Shown: positions 1 to 7,790 of the stretch, piece after piece
Layout of the letters: every line of letters begins with the position of its first letter
How positions within the stretch are numbered: position 1 is the first letter of the stretch
Assembly: GCA_027687465.1 (NCBI GenBank)
Contig: JAQCQR010000022.1
Coordinates: 359-39,778 of the forward strand
Source of the DNA: Coriobacteriaceae bacterium AF08-21
Lineage (GTDB): Bacteria > Actinomycetota > Coriobacteriia > Coriobacteriales > Coriobacteriaceae
Length of the DNA stretch: 39,420 nucleotides
Reading direction: 5' to 3'
Program-made: the position numbers and the translations under genes
Notes under the pieces: generated by a model
Databases searched by the model: none
The model's input: the letters and a program-made list of their open reading frames with translations, nothing else
Told to the model about the DNA's origin: nothing

Positions 1-79
1 TCTCGTAGAGCGCCTTGCCGTCCTCGAGATAGCCCTCCTGGTCGAAATGCATGATCTCGATCTTCTCGGTTTCCTTCAT
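1..79 (-). CDS. 5' end of a gene cut by the window edge, possibly a second SIS-domain protein
   Basis: Only the first 26 residues are visible (start MKETEKIEIMHFDQEGYLED). The ATG at 79-77 follows a strong ribosome binding site (AAAGGAGA, about 5 bases upstream). It lies 60 bases downstream of the SIS-domain gene on the same strand, with no terminator between, so the two are probably one operon. The HFDQEGYL-like start resembles the N-terminus of SIS-type sugar-phosphate isomerases/deglycases, but this is a weak impression from a short stretch. Function is not assigned. Confidence 0.6.
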   Translation of the reverse strand, partial: MKETEKIEIMHFDQEGYLEDGKALYE

Positions 80-139
80 TTGTCTCTCCTTTCTGGGGTT
101 GTTTCCACATCCCCCATGCCAACGGGCATCAAAACCCGC

Positions 140-1255
140 TTACATTCCGTAACACTCAGCCGCTTTGGCCTTAAGCGCATTGACTGACTCTTCGTAGCCC
201 TCTGCCTTGACCTCCATTTGCTTGGAGACAGCATCGAGATACGGGTGCACGTCCCATGACTTCAGACGCTCGGCGATCATGGCCGCAATCGTCTGGAAGA
301 ACACAAGATTGGGAATTGCGCTGAGCAGCGGAGCCACCTGAGGCACCGCAACCTCGTGAGCCCTATCCTTGGGATGGGCCGTGAGCAGCACCGTTTTTGT
401 CGTAACGTTCGATAGCGCATCAGCGATATTCGCAAGACGCTCCGACCCCTGCGGATCGTCGACGATAAACACCAGATAGCCCGGAACGATCTGCATCTCG
501 GGACCGTGGACGAACTCCTCGCCTTCGTGATGCATGGCAGGAATCTTGATGGTCTCGCTCAGCTTGAGGGCCGCCTCTTCGGCAACGCCATAGTTGGGGC
601 CGTTGCCGACGACCATGGCGGGCATGTGCTCAGAAAGCTCGAGCATGTGGTCTTGGACATATGCCTCGGCGGTCTTGCACATCACGGCATTGGCCTGGAT
701 GGCCTCGCGCAGGTCGTCAAGACGCTGGGCAACGCCCTTGGCGTCAATCGTTCCGCGCGCCTGACCGCCGTAAATACCAAAGAGCACCAGGTACTCAACG
801 AGCACCTCGACGCCCAGAGTCACAAAGTCCACCGACTCGACGCCCACACCGTAGTCAAGAACGATGTCAGCGTGCTCCTTGATGGGTGCCTCGACGTTTG
901 CCGTGAGCGCAATTGCAGCCATATCGTGGGCGCGCATGTAATCGAGCGCCGCAATCGTATTGGTCGAATAGCCGCTCTGCGAGACGGCGATGTTGAGCGC
1001 ACGCTGCGGATAGGTGTGTTCAAAATCGACGAAGGCCTCGGGCGTCACAACGGACACCTGCATCTGCAGGGCATCTTGCAGGAAATCGCGGGCGCAATCG
1101 GCAGCATGGCGCGACGAACCCGAAGCAACGATGCGCAGCGCGTTAAAAGAACCGGACTGGAAAATATCAACGAGCTGCGCTACCAGCTCAGACGAACGCT
1201 CGAGGTTCTCTCCCATACGCACATGGGCGAGTTGAACGTAATCGAGCATCTTCAT
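140..1255 (-). CDS. SIS-domain sugar-phosphate isomerase/deglycase-like protein
   Basis: 371 residues. The protein has two SIS (sugar isomerase) folds, as in the isomerase half of GlmS, FrlB and AgaS. Visible features are VASGSSRHAADCA and SQSGYSTNTIAAL (phosphosugar-binding Ser-rich loops) in the first half, and KIPAMHHEGEEFVHGPEM in the second, where the Glu-Glu-Phe-x-His-Gly motif matches the catalytic/ligand region of the family. The likely substrate is an amino-sugar or fructosamine 6-phosphate, but the exact sugar cannot be read. The start chosen is ATG at 1255, because GCGAGGTG lies 5 bases upstream; an upstream ATG at 1294 has no such site. Two GntR genes lie directly upstream on the same strand and probably regulate it. 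A further gene follows downstream at 79. Confidence 0.88.
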   Translation of the reverse strand: MKMLDYVQLAHVRMGENLERSSELVAQLVDIFQSGSFNALRIVASGSSRHAADCARDFLQDALQMQVSVVTPEAFVDFEHTYPQRALNIAVSQSGYSTNTIAALDYMRAHDMAAIALTANVEAPIKEHADIVLDYGVGVESVDFVTLGVEVLVEYLVLFGIYGGQARGTIDAKGVAQRLDDLREAIQANAVMCKTAEAYVQDHMLELSEHMPAMVVGNGPNYGVAEEAALKLSETIKIPAMHHEGEEFVHGPEMQIVPGYLVFIVDDPQGSERLANIADALSNVTTKTVLLTAHPKDRAHEVAVPQVAPLLSAIPNLVFFQTIAAMIAERLKSWDVHPYLDAVSKQMEVKAEGYEESVNALKAKAAECYGM

Positions 1256-1280
1256 CGTCTCACCTCGCAACAAATCATTA

Positions 1281-1392
1281 GTATTTGATACCAATCACAT
1301 TTACAGGTTACGGCTTTTTGATATCTCTTTGTCGATTAATTTATACCCTTCGGTGAACGGTCGATTTTGAGCCATGTAAGGTTGTATATACA
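1281..1392 (-). promoter_or_regulatory. Candidate GntR operators and promoter region of the SIS-domain operon
   Basis: The 193-base gap between the GntR gene and the SIS gene holds GTATTTGATAC (1281-1291), read leftward as TTGGTATCAAATAC, which resembles NagR/HutC-type GntR sites. It also holds the perfect 10-base palindrome TGTATATACA (1383-1392). Between them, at 1348-1361, lies CTTCGGTGAACGGT, a 14-mer that recurs in the ABC-transporter promoter. A TATAAA-like box sits next to that motif. Operator function is inferred from symmetry and position. Confidence 0.45.
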
Positions 1393-1448
1393 GCTGACCC
1401 AACGATCAAAACTGGTTAGTTTCCCAGCCGTTATTCACAAAATACCAG

Positions 1449-2162
1449 CTAGTACGTATAGGTGTAGCCGCCCGCATCGCCACGATTGAAGGACTTTACA
1501 TACTCGATAGCCTGACCGCTCGCGTCATAGCTCACGCATTCCAAAAGCAAAACAAGATCCCCTTGTTCCAGTCCAAGGAGGCCGGCATCTCGTGCGCCCA
1601 GCGCTTCGATATCGAGCTTTTCCTGTGCCATGACTGGCTTTCGGCCCAGCATCTCATAGGTCTCGTACAAACTGAAGACCGACACGTCAATATCTTCGAT
1701 GGTTGGGAACAGCAGGCAGGGAATCAGCGCCGTCTCAATCGATACGGGGCTACCGTTTATGCAGTTCAGGCGTCGAACGGAATAGAGCAGGTCGTCCTCG
1801 GCGATGCCAAACAGGTCGGCGTAATATGGCCCCGCATAACGCTTGGAACGCGCGAGAATACGGACGGACGGCTCGCCGCCCGAAGCACGGACCGATTCAC
1901 GGAAACCGACCGTGCGTTCAAAAAAAGCAGGTACTTTCTGCGCCACAAAGGCACCTTTTCCCCGAACACGGCGAATCTGCCCGCGCCGAACCAGCTCATC
2001 GACAGCGCTTCGGATGGTCAAGCGTGTCGTACCAAATTCCTCGGCGAGGTCTTTTTCGGACGGAATCATGGAACCCGTGGGATATGCACCGCGCTCGATA
2101 CGTTCCTCGATGCGGCGTCGAATGCGCATATAAACCGGGGTGGCATCTACTGTTTCAGCCAT
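1449..2162 (-). CDS. GntR/HutC-family transcriptional regulator (UTRA domain)
   Basis: 237 residues. The N-terminal winged helix (about residues 8-75) contains IPSEKDLAEEFGTTRLTIRSA and the wing RRVRGKGAFV, typical of GntR. The rest is a UTRA effector domain (about 95-235), which in this family binds a phosphorylated sugar or amino acid. The gene starts 16 bases inside the end of the preceding GntR gene, so the two are translationally coupled. It lies upstream of the SIS-domain enzyme gene, which suggests the regulator senses that pathway's sugar phosphate. The C-terminus, GGYTYTY, is aromatic-rich as in many UTRA proteins. Ligand and operator are unknown. Confidence 0.92.
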   Translation of the reverse strand: MAETVDATPVYMRIRRRIEERIERGAYPTGSMIPSEKDLAEEFGTTRLTIRSAVDELVRRGQIRRVRGKGAFVAQKVPAFFERTVGFRESVRASGGEPSVRILARSKRYAGPYYADLFGIAEDDLLYSVRRLNCINGSPVSIETALIPCLLFPTIEDIDVSVFSLYETYEMLGRKPVMAQEKLDIEALGARDAGLLGLEQGDLVLLLECVSYDASGQAIEYVKSFNRGDAGGYTYTY

Positions 2163-2914
2163 TGTTCACCTGCCACGCTCCTCATGCCGTTCTCTTCGCC
2201 GTTATCGGCAAAGCGGAACTTTGTGGGCAAAATCACCGATTTGCAATGCTCCACAAAACGCATGTCCTTATCAAATTCGATCGAGCTCTCATAGAACACC
2301 GGCGTTCCCTCTTCTTGCTGGAGCAGCTCGGCCTCTTCGGCGTTCAAACGCGAGATGGAGATATGCTCACGTCCATGCTCAACGCGCACGCCACCTTCTT
2401 TGAGCAAGACATCGTAAAGGCTCTCACACTCAAAATCGTGCTCGGGAAGCGCGGGGCACAGGGACAGGTTAACGTGAGCGGTCTCGATTGACGCCGGCTC
2501 ACCCTCTATAAGTCGAATGCGCTGCATGCGGAGTAAAGGAGCGCCCACAGCCACCCCAAGCTTGTCGGCAAGCGCCTCATCCGCCTCGATGGTCCCGGTG
2601 GAAACCAGACGAGAAGAGGGGTGTAGGCCGGCAGTCCGCACAGCATCGGAAAAGTTATACGTTTCCTGGAAGATATTCAGCGGCTTGGGAGGACACACAT
2701 ACGTACCCGATCCGCGACGGCTCTCGAGCGTTCCACACGAGATGAGCCGCGTGATACCGGCGCGCAACGCCGTACGCGAAACGCCGATCTCTTCGCACAG
2801 CACGCGCTCAGCCGGCAGGCGATCGCCGCCGGCAAGCTGGTGGTGCTGGATATACCAAAGAATTCCCTCAACAGCACGATCTTTGGGGGGAATTGCATAA
2901 GATTCGCCTGCCAT
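2147..2914 (-). CDS. GntR/HutC-family transcriptional regulator (UTRA domain), second copy
   Basis: 255 residues. The winged helix (about residues 12-75) shows LPAERVLCEEIGVSRTALRA and the wing ESRRGSGTYV. The UTRA domain follows from about 95 to 245. GAGGAG lies 8 bases before the ATG at 2914, supporting the start. It is the first of two overlapping GntR genes; the two proteins are clearly paralogous in plan but diverged in sequence, so they probably bind different ligands or operators. The hypothetical gene upstream ends only 38 bases away on the same strand and may be cotranscribed. Two regulators for one small sugar operon is uncommon and may allow heteromeric or two-signal control. Confidence 0.92.
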   Translation of the reverse strand: MAGESYAIPPKDRAVEGILWYIQHHQLAGGDRLPAERVLCEEIGVSRTALRAGITRLISCGTLESRRGSGTYVCPPKPLNIFQETYNFSDAVRTAGLHPSSRLVSTGTIEADEALADKLGVAVGAPLLRMQRIRLIEGEPASIETAHVNLSLCPALPEHDFECESLYDVLLKEGGVRVEHGREHISISRLNAEEAELLQQEEGTPVFYESSIEFDKDMRFVEHCKSVILPTKFRFADNGEENGMRSVAGEQWLKQ

Positions 2915-2952
2915 TGCACAGACTCCTCATTCAGAAACGTATGCCGCCAAAA

Positions 2953-3441
2953 TTAGACCAGCCCTCCCATGGCATCAAATTCGGCCTTGATCTTCTCGGC
3001 AACAATCCGATACGACTTATATAGACTTGAATTGCGTTTGACTTCGTCGGTCATAACGGGAATCTCTAATTTGGAAACCTCGTCTTTTCCCGTCTGAACC
3101 GCCACAACAACGCCCATACCAAGACACATATTACGCTTGGCAGCGTTTATTTTCGCCGCCTTGGCAGGATTTGCCAGGATACGCTGGGCAAATTCCTGTT
3201 TTGAGACCACTTCCTCGGCCTCCGGATCGCCCGCCTCGGCCACTTCGCACTGCAACACGTCCGCATAGTCAAAAATCTTCGGCTCGCCGCCGCGCTGATG
3301 CACGGCCCACTTGCGGCGCGTGGCATCCTGGTAAATGGCCGGCAAAAACGTAAACCGCGGCGGGTCCAAAATCGTATCCGTGATGGTAAACACATCGGGA
3401 TCAAAGGCATCCTGCGGGTTTTTCTTCTTGAACAGCCCCAT
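2953..3441 (-). CDS. Conserved-looking hypothetical protein, cytosolic
   Basis: 162 residues with no signal peptide or membrane segment. I do not recognise the family. The start at 3441 (MGLFKKKNPQDAFDPDVF) is preferred because GGGAGG lies 5 bases upstream; a longer frame starting at 3474 lacks one. The MGLFxKK start is common in small uncharacterised actinobacterial proteins that carry a short basic N-terminus. The middle (about 25-75) is strand-rich, with FTFLPAIYQDATRRKWAV and a DYADVL segment resembling domains where a short beta-sandwich is followed by helices. The C-terminal part is basic and helical. It lies 38 bases upstream of the two GntR genes on the same strand and may be in their transcript. 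Function unknown. Confidence 0.7.
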   Translation of the reverse strand: MGLFKKKNPQDAFDPDVFTITDTILDPPRFTFLPAIYQDATRRKWAVHQRGGEPKIFDYADVLQCEVAEAGDPEAEEVVSKQEFAQRILANPAKAAKINAAKRNMCLGMGVVVAVQTGKDEVSKLEIPVMTDEVKRNSSLYKSYRIVAEKIKAEFDAMGGLV

Positions 3442-3564
3442 ATCAGCCTCCCGTACTAGCATTAAACAACTCAAGCCGAATATAGCACCAATTTCAAGCC
3501 ACTGCTTTATCGCATCGGTGCGCGGCGTCTATGGCTCGCCCAGCGGAAGAGTTCACGGACGAGG

Positions 3565-3633
3565 GCCGGGGTGGGGTGCTTGGTTTTGGCAGTGGGCTTC
3601 GCGAACTTCCAAAACCAAGCACCCCACCCCGGC
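3565..3633. repeat. 25 bp perfect inverted repeat (long hairpin) downstream of xfp
   Basis: Bases 3565-3589 and 3609-3633 are exact reverse complements (GCCGGGGTGGGGTGCTTGGT... against its complement), with a 19-base loop CAGTGGGCTTCGCGAACTT. This is far longer and more perfect than a normal terminator. The loop contains TCGCGAACTTCC, which is close to the TCGCGAGTTCC that opens the 69-base core of the four long-arm elements elsewhere in the window. It may be an empty site or a decayed member of that family. It lies 155 bases beyond the xfp stop codon. Confidence 0.85.
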
Positions 3634-3731
3634 AATGTAGTCTTGGCTGACCATAGTTAGATGCACAGTTTCCAAGGCAGCGTAAGCAAAATCCCCATTA
3701 CATAAAAAAGAATCAGCCCCCGCATATCGAA

Positions 3732-3776
3732 ACGGTCGAGAGGGCCGCCTCCAGGCGGCCCCAGCGCGAGACCGTC
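3732..3776 (-). terminator. Hairpin downstream of xfp, probable terminator
   Basis: The near-perfect palindrome GGGCCGCCT-CC-AGGCGGCCC (3742-3761) sits inside an outer ACGGTC/GACCGT pair. It starts 12 bases after the xfp stop codon. The leftward transcript continues with TTTCGATATG, a poor U-tract, so termination may be incomplete. Confidence 0.6.
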
Positions 3777-3788
3777 CCGGATGCCTAC

Positions 3789-6317
3789 CTACTCGTTGTC
3801 GCCTGCGGTCATCTGCGTTGCGGAGAGCGCGCCGTCGGCAGCAGTTGCGGCTGCGGCGTCGGGCCAGACCCAGTCGGTGAAGGCCGGGTGATCGTAGCCC
3901 TCATCGCACGCGAACTCAAAGGCCTCGGTGCGGAATGCCTCCCACTCGTCAATCTGCTCGGCAAATTTATCGGCGTCAACCATGCGCAGCACGTCGGCGG
4001 CCAGTGCCCAACGGTCCATGTTGTTCAGGCGCAGCATGTCGAACGGCGTTGTCGTGGAGCCTTTCTCCTCGTAGCCGTGGACGCGGAAGGCGTCGTGGCC
4101 GGGGCGGTTCCAAATCAGACGGCGAATCGTGCCAGCATAGGCGTGGAATGCAAAGAGCACGGGCTTATCGCCGCAGCCGAACAGCTCAGTCCAGCGCTCA
4201 TCGCTGATGGCTTGGTCGTTCTCGCAGACGTTCTGGATCTTGAGCAGATCAACCACGTTGACGAGCCACACCTTAATGCCTAGCTCGCGCAGTATATCGG
4301 TTGCAGCCAGGGCCTCGAGCGTCGGCACGTCGCCGCAGGTGGCGACCACGACGTCAGCCTCGGCGAGCGAGTTGGCGGTCGATGCCCACTCCCAAGTCGC
4401 GACACCCTCGGCGAGCTCGGACTTGGCCTCGTCGACCGTCTGGAAGGTGGGGGCGGGCTGCTTGCCGCAGAAGATGGCGTTGACGCAGTCGGTGGACTGG
4501 TAGACACGCTCGGCCACAGCGAGAGCCATATTGGCGTCAGCCGGATAGTAAGCATTCACGATATGCGCGTCGTTGGCCTTGTTGAGCAGCAGGTCGATAA
4601 AGCCGGGGTCCTGGTGCGAGAAGCCGTTGTGGTCCTGGCGCCACACGTGGCTCGACAGCAAAATGTTGAGGCCGCTGATGGGAGCACGCCACGGAATCTC
4701 GCGCTTGGTGGCCTCGAGCCATTTGCAGTGCTGGTTGACCATGGAATCGACGACGTGGACAAAGCTCTCGTAGGAGCTCCACACGCCGGAGCGTCCGGTG
4801 AGCACGTAGGCTTCGAGGAAACCCTCACATTGGTGCTCGGACAGCTGCTCGACAACCTTACCGGAGCCGGCCAGCAGCTCGTCGTTGGCCTCGTCCTCGT
4901 AGAATCCGGCATCCCACTGCTTCTTGGTCACCTTGTAGGCAGCCTGCAGGCGGTTGGACGCGGTCTCGTCGGGACCGAAGATGCGGAAGTCGTCCATGTT
5001 CTTGGCCAGGACGTCGGCAGTGTACTCACCAAAGACACGGGCGGCCTCGGTGGAGCCCCAGCCGTGACCCTTGCTTGCGACGGGGATCTCGTGGGCGTGG
5101 ATATCGGGCAGCTCGAGCTCGCGGCGCACCTTGCCGCCGTTTGCGTTGGGATTGGCGCCGATGCGCAGCTCGCCGGTCGGCATAAAGGCCGTCACCTCGG
5201 GGCGCACCTGGCCCTCGGGCGTAAAGAGTTCCTCGGGCTTGTAGGAGCGCAGCCACTCGCGAAGCACGCGGAAGTGCTCGTGGGTGTCCTTGGCACTCGC
5301 CAGCGGCACCTGATGCGCGCGCCAGGAGTCCTCGGTCTTCTTGCCGTCGATGTGCTTGGGGCAAGTCCAGCCCTTGGGCGTGCGGAACACGATCATGGGA
5401 TAGGCCGGACGGACCACGGTCTCGCCCGCGGCGGCCTGGGCCTGAGCGGTGGCCTTGATATCGCAGATCTCGTCAAAGACCTGCTCAAACAGGGCGGCGA
5501 AACGCTCGTGGATGCTCACGTGGCTCTCGTCGTCAAAACCGGCGACAAAGAAGTGCGGCTTGTAGCCCATGCCCTCAAAGAACTTGGTGAGCTCCTCGTC
5601 GGACACGCGAGCAAGGATAGTGGGGTTGGCGATCTTGTAGCCGTTGAGGTGCAGGATCGGCAGGACGATACCGTCGGTTGCCGGGTTCACGAGCTTGTTG
5701 GACTGCCAAGAGGTCGCGAGCGGACCGGTCTCGGACTCGCCGTCGCCCACCACGGCCACGGCCAGCAGGCTCGGGTTGTCCATGACGGCACCGTAGGCAT
5801 GGCTGAGCGTGTAGCCGAGCTCGCCGCCCTCGTGGATGGAGCCGGGCGTCTCGGGCGCAAAGTGGCTCGGGATGCCGCCGGGATAGGAGAACTGGCGGAA
5901 GAACTTCTGCAGGCCGGCCTCGTCATTGGTGATGTCGGGACGAATCTCACGGTAGGTGCCATCGAGCAGCGACTGGGCGGTGCCGGCAGGGCCACCGTGG
6001 CCCGGTCCCATCAGAAAGATGGCGTTCTGGTTGTGATCGGCAATAAAGCGGTTGACGTGGCCGAACAGGAAGTTAATGCCGGGCGTGGTGCCCCAGTGAC
6101 CGACCAGGCGGTGCTTAACGTCCGGGCGACCAAAGTCGCGCGTCTCGCCGGTCTTCTCGTCAACAAAGTCGGGGCGCATCAGCGGGTTGGAGCGAAGGTA
6201 AATCTGGCCGACGGACAGGTAGTTCGAGGCGCGCCAATACAGGTCGACGCCCTCGAGCTCGGAAGCCGGCACCTCGTGGCCCAGCTTTTGCCACGGCGTT
6301 CCCAGAGTTTTAGCCAT
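3789..6317 (-). CDS. xfp: Xylulose-5-phosphate/fructose-6-phosphate phosphoketolase
   Basis: 842 residues, slightly longer than typical Xfp (about 790-825). It is a thiamine-diphosphate enzyme that cleaves xylulose-5-P or fructose-6-P with phosphate to acetyl-phosphate plus glyceraldehyde-3-P or erythrose-4-P, the key step of the bifid shunt. Diagnostic stretches are [18 protein letters not shown] and GPGHGGPAG near the N-terminus, the ThDP-binding [20 protein letters not shown], the HLNGYKI loop, and [18 protein letters not shown] in the C-terminal half. AGGGA lies 8 bases before the ATG. The last ~20 residues are Ala-rich and probably unstructured. The LacI-family gene just upstream and the two LacI-type palindromes in this promoter suggest repression relieved by a sugar. 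The acetyl-phosphate made here would yield ATP through acetate kinase, which is not in the window. Confidence 0.98.
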   Translation of the reverse strand: MAKTLGTPWQKLGHEVPASELEGVDLYWRASNYLSVGQIYLRSNPLMRPDFVDEKTGETRDFGRPDVKHRLVGHWGTTPGINFLFGHVNRFIADHNQNAIFLMGPGHGGPAGTAQSLLDGTYREIRPDITNDEAGLQKFFRQFSYPGGIPSHFAPETPGSIHEGGELGYTLSHAYGAVMDNPSLLAVAVVGDGESETGPLATSWQSNKLVNPATDGIVLPILHLNGYKIANPTILARVSDEELTKFFEGMGYKPHFFVAGFDDESHVSIHERFAALFEQVFDEICDIKATAQAQAAAGETVVRPAYPMIVFRTPKGWTCPKHIDGKKTEDSWRAHQVPLASAKDTHEHFRVLREWLRSYKPEELFTPEGQVRPEVTAFMPTGELRIGANPNANGGKVRRELELPDIHAHEIPVASKGHGWGSTEAARVFGEYTADVLAKNMDDFRIFGPDETASNRLQAAYKVTKKQWDAGFYEDEANDELLAGSGKVVEQLSEHQCEGFLEAYVLTGRSGVWSSYESFVHVVDSMVNQHCKWLEATKREIPWRAPISGLNILLSSHVWRQDHNGFSHQDPGFIDLLLNKANDAHIVNAYYPADANMALAVAERVYQSTDCVNAIFCGKQPAPTFQTVDEAKSELAEGVATWEWASTANSLAEADVVVATCGDVPTLEALAATDILRELGIKVWLVNVVDLLKIQNVCENDQAISDERWTELFGCGDKPVLFAFHAYAGTIRRLIWNRPGHDAFRVHGYEEKGSTTTPFDMLRLNNMDRWALAADVLRMVDADKFAEQIDEWEAFRTEAFEFACDEGYDHPAFTDWVWPDAAAATAADGALSATQMTAGDNE

Positions 6318-6384
6318 TGTTTATGTCCCTTCGCTGTACGGTCACCCTCCAATACGGCAACCTTTCGTTGGGACAAGTATATTT

Positions 6385-6421
6385 GCTAAAACGTTTTATC
6401 AATATGAAAAAACGTTTTAGC
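6385..6421 (-). promoter_or_regulatory. Tandem LacI-type operators in the xfp promoter
   Basis: Two perfect 10-base palindromes AAAACGTTTT lie at 6388-6397 and 6409-6418, each flanked by A/T (TAAAACGTTTTA and AAAAACGTTTTA). Their centres are 21 bp apart, two helical turns, so two dimers could bind the same face. On the leftward strand, operator 6388-6397 lies between a TTGATA and a TATACT box, a position that would block RNA polymerase. The central CG step is typical of LacI/GalR sites. The LacI-family gene next door is the obvious candidate to bind. Confidence 0.75.
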
Positions 6422-6439
6422 ATCCTGATATGCCATGTT

Positions 6440-6479
6440 GACAGGCAGAAGCAGACATTCATCTGCGGCATTGCCTGTC
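6440..6479 (-). other. Hairpin between lacI-type gene and xfp promoter
   Basis: GACAGGCA (6440-6447) pairs with TGCCTGTC (6472-6479), with an inner AGCAGA/TCTGC pairing. It lies 43 bases beyond the regulator's stop codon. There is no U-tract, so it may be a weak or Rho-assisted 3' end rather than an intrinsic terminator. Confidence 0.4.
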
Positions 6480-6521
6480 ACAGGTGCTCCACATTCAGTC
6501 TCTGCAAATTGATAAACGTGT

Positions 6522-7550
6522 TTAGCTGTGTTTAGTAAGCTCGAGCACGCTGTCCTTAACGATAAGCGCCGGCTCCAGAACGACCTCTTCGGCACGTCTA
6601 CCGCCCCTGCCGGCAAGACGCTTGGACATGCAGCCAAAAGCATGCTTCGCAAGGACACCAGGATCCTGCTCAATCGCGGTCAGCGCCGGCTCAAAGAGAA
6701 CGTCGGCCGCCGAGTTGTCATAGCTCACCACCGAGATATCGTCCGGAATGCTCTTCCCCATCTCGTGCAGGCGCTTAAGCAAACCGAGGGCAATGTTATC
6801 CGAGCTTGCGAACACGGCGGTGGCGTCGGTTGCGAGCACCGCCTCCGAGGCCTCGTAGGCACTCGGAATGTAGTACTCGCTCTCAAACTCCAAACGCGCG
6901 TCGATCGGCAGGCCAACCTCACGCAACGCGCGCTCATAGCCGGCAAGTCGCTTGCGGCCCGTATTGGAACGGCGCGCGTTAACCAAGCAGGCAATGCGAC
7001 GGTGCCCCTGTTCGATCAAGTAGCGGGTAGCCATGTAGCCACCCATCTCGTGGTCGAACATCACCTTGTCGCACTCGAGTCCCTCAATGGCACGGTCGAC
7101 CATTACCGCCGGGATAGGCAGATGGCTGACCTCTTCGCGCAGGGCGCGGTCGTCCGAGAACTCGTCGCCCACGACCAAGAACACACCATCGACGCCACGC
7201 GTCACCAGCTGGCGCAGGAGCTCCAGATCGTCCTCGGCACTTCCACCCGAGCTGGTAATAAAGAGCGCGTAGCCGTCCACGCGGCAGCGCTTTTCCAGGC
7301 TGCCGGCGAGCGAGGCAAAAAAGCGGCTCTCGATGTTGGGAACGATAAGGCCCAGCGTGCGCGACTCGCGCATGACCAGGCTGCGCGCAATCTGGTTAGG
7401 AACATAGTGGTTGCGCGCCGCGACCTCTTTGATGCGCTTGCGGTTTTCTTCCGAGATGCGACAAGGCCGATTGTTAAGGACAAGCGAGACCGATGAGGGG
7501 GAAAGCCCTACCTCCTGGGCAATCTGCTTAAGAGTAACTTTGTTACCCAT
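6522..7550 (-). CDS. LacI/GalR-family transcriptional regulator, probable xfp regulator
   Basis: 342 residues, normal for the family. The start at 7550 is set by AAGGAG 5 bases upstream and by the family-typical N-terminus NKVTLKQIAQEVGLSPSSVS, the helix-turn-helix, followed by the hinge helix NQIARSLVMRES. The remainder is a periplasmic-binding-protein-like effector domain (about 60-335) with LGLIVPNIESRFFASLAGSL, a VDGVFLVV strand, FDHEMGGYMATRYLIEQGHRRIACL and AVFASSDNIALGLLKRL. It lies just upstream of xfp on the same strand, and xfp carries two LacI-type palindromes. Regulation of xfp is therefore likely, though inferred. The window does not show whether it also controls its own gene. 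The sugar ligand is unknown. Confidence 0.94.
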   Translation of the reverse strand: MGNKVTLKQIAQEVGLSPSSVSLVLNNRPCRISEENRKRIKEVAARNHYVPNQIARSLVMRESRTLGLIVPNIESRFFASLAGSLEKRCRVDGYALFITSSGGSAEDDLELLRQLVTRGVDGVFLVVGDEFSDDRALREEVSHLPIPAVMVDRAIEGLECDKVMFDHEMGGYMATRYLIEQGHRRIACLVNARRSNTGRKRLAGYERALREVGLPIDARLEFESEYYIPSAYEASEAVLATDATAVFASSDNIALGLLKRLHEMGKSIPDDISVVSYDNSAADVLFEPALTAIEQDPGVLAKHAFGCMSKRLAGRGGRRAEEVVLEPALIVKDSVLELTKHS

Positions 7551-7658
7551 CTCGCTCCTTCCGAGTATTCGCGCAATCTCTTGAAAGTATAGCGACCGTC
7601 CCTCTACCTTGATGATAAACACTTTACCAATCCGGTAGACGGCTGTTTTATCGCCGCG

Positions 7659-7727
7659 ATTGGTGCAAAGCAACCTGACCCCTTTGCACTATGTGATGCA
7701 TTGGGGCCAGGTTACTTTGCACCAAAT
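7659..7727. repeat. Imperfect inverted repeat between the lacI-type gene and murB
   Basis: Bases 7659-7682 (ATTGGTGCAAAGCAACCTGA..) pair with 7703-7727 with about three mismatches over 24 bp, leaving a 20-base loop. The element fills the divergent gap between the two genes. It resembles a dispersed extragenic palindrome more than an operator. Its right arm overlaps a possible murB -35 box (TTGCAC, 7717-7722) followed by TATATT (7742-7747) at a long 19-base spacing. Confidence 0.6.
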
Positions 7728-7790
7728 CCATCCGGGTGGGGTATATTGCATTCGATTGATGAAAACGACCACCATAAGGCGGATATTCGT

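Noticed and set aside
4563..6389. Rightward 608-residue open frame
   Set aside because: Antisense to xfp, whose coding frame is certain; no ribosome site and artefact-like composition.
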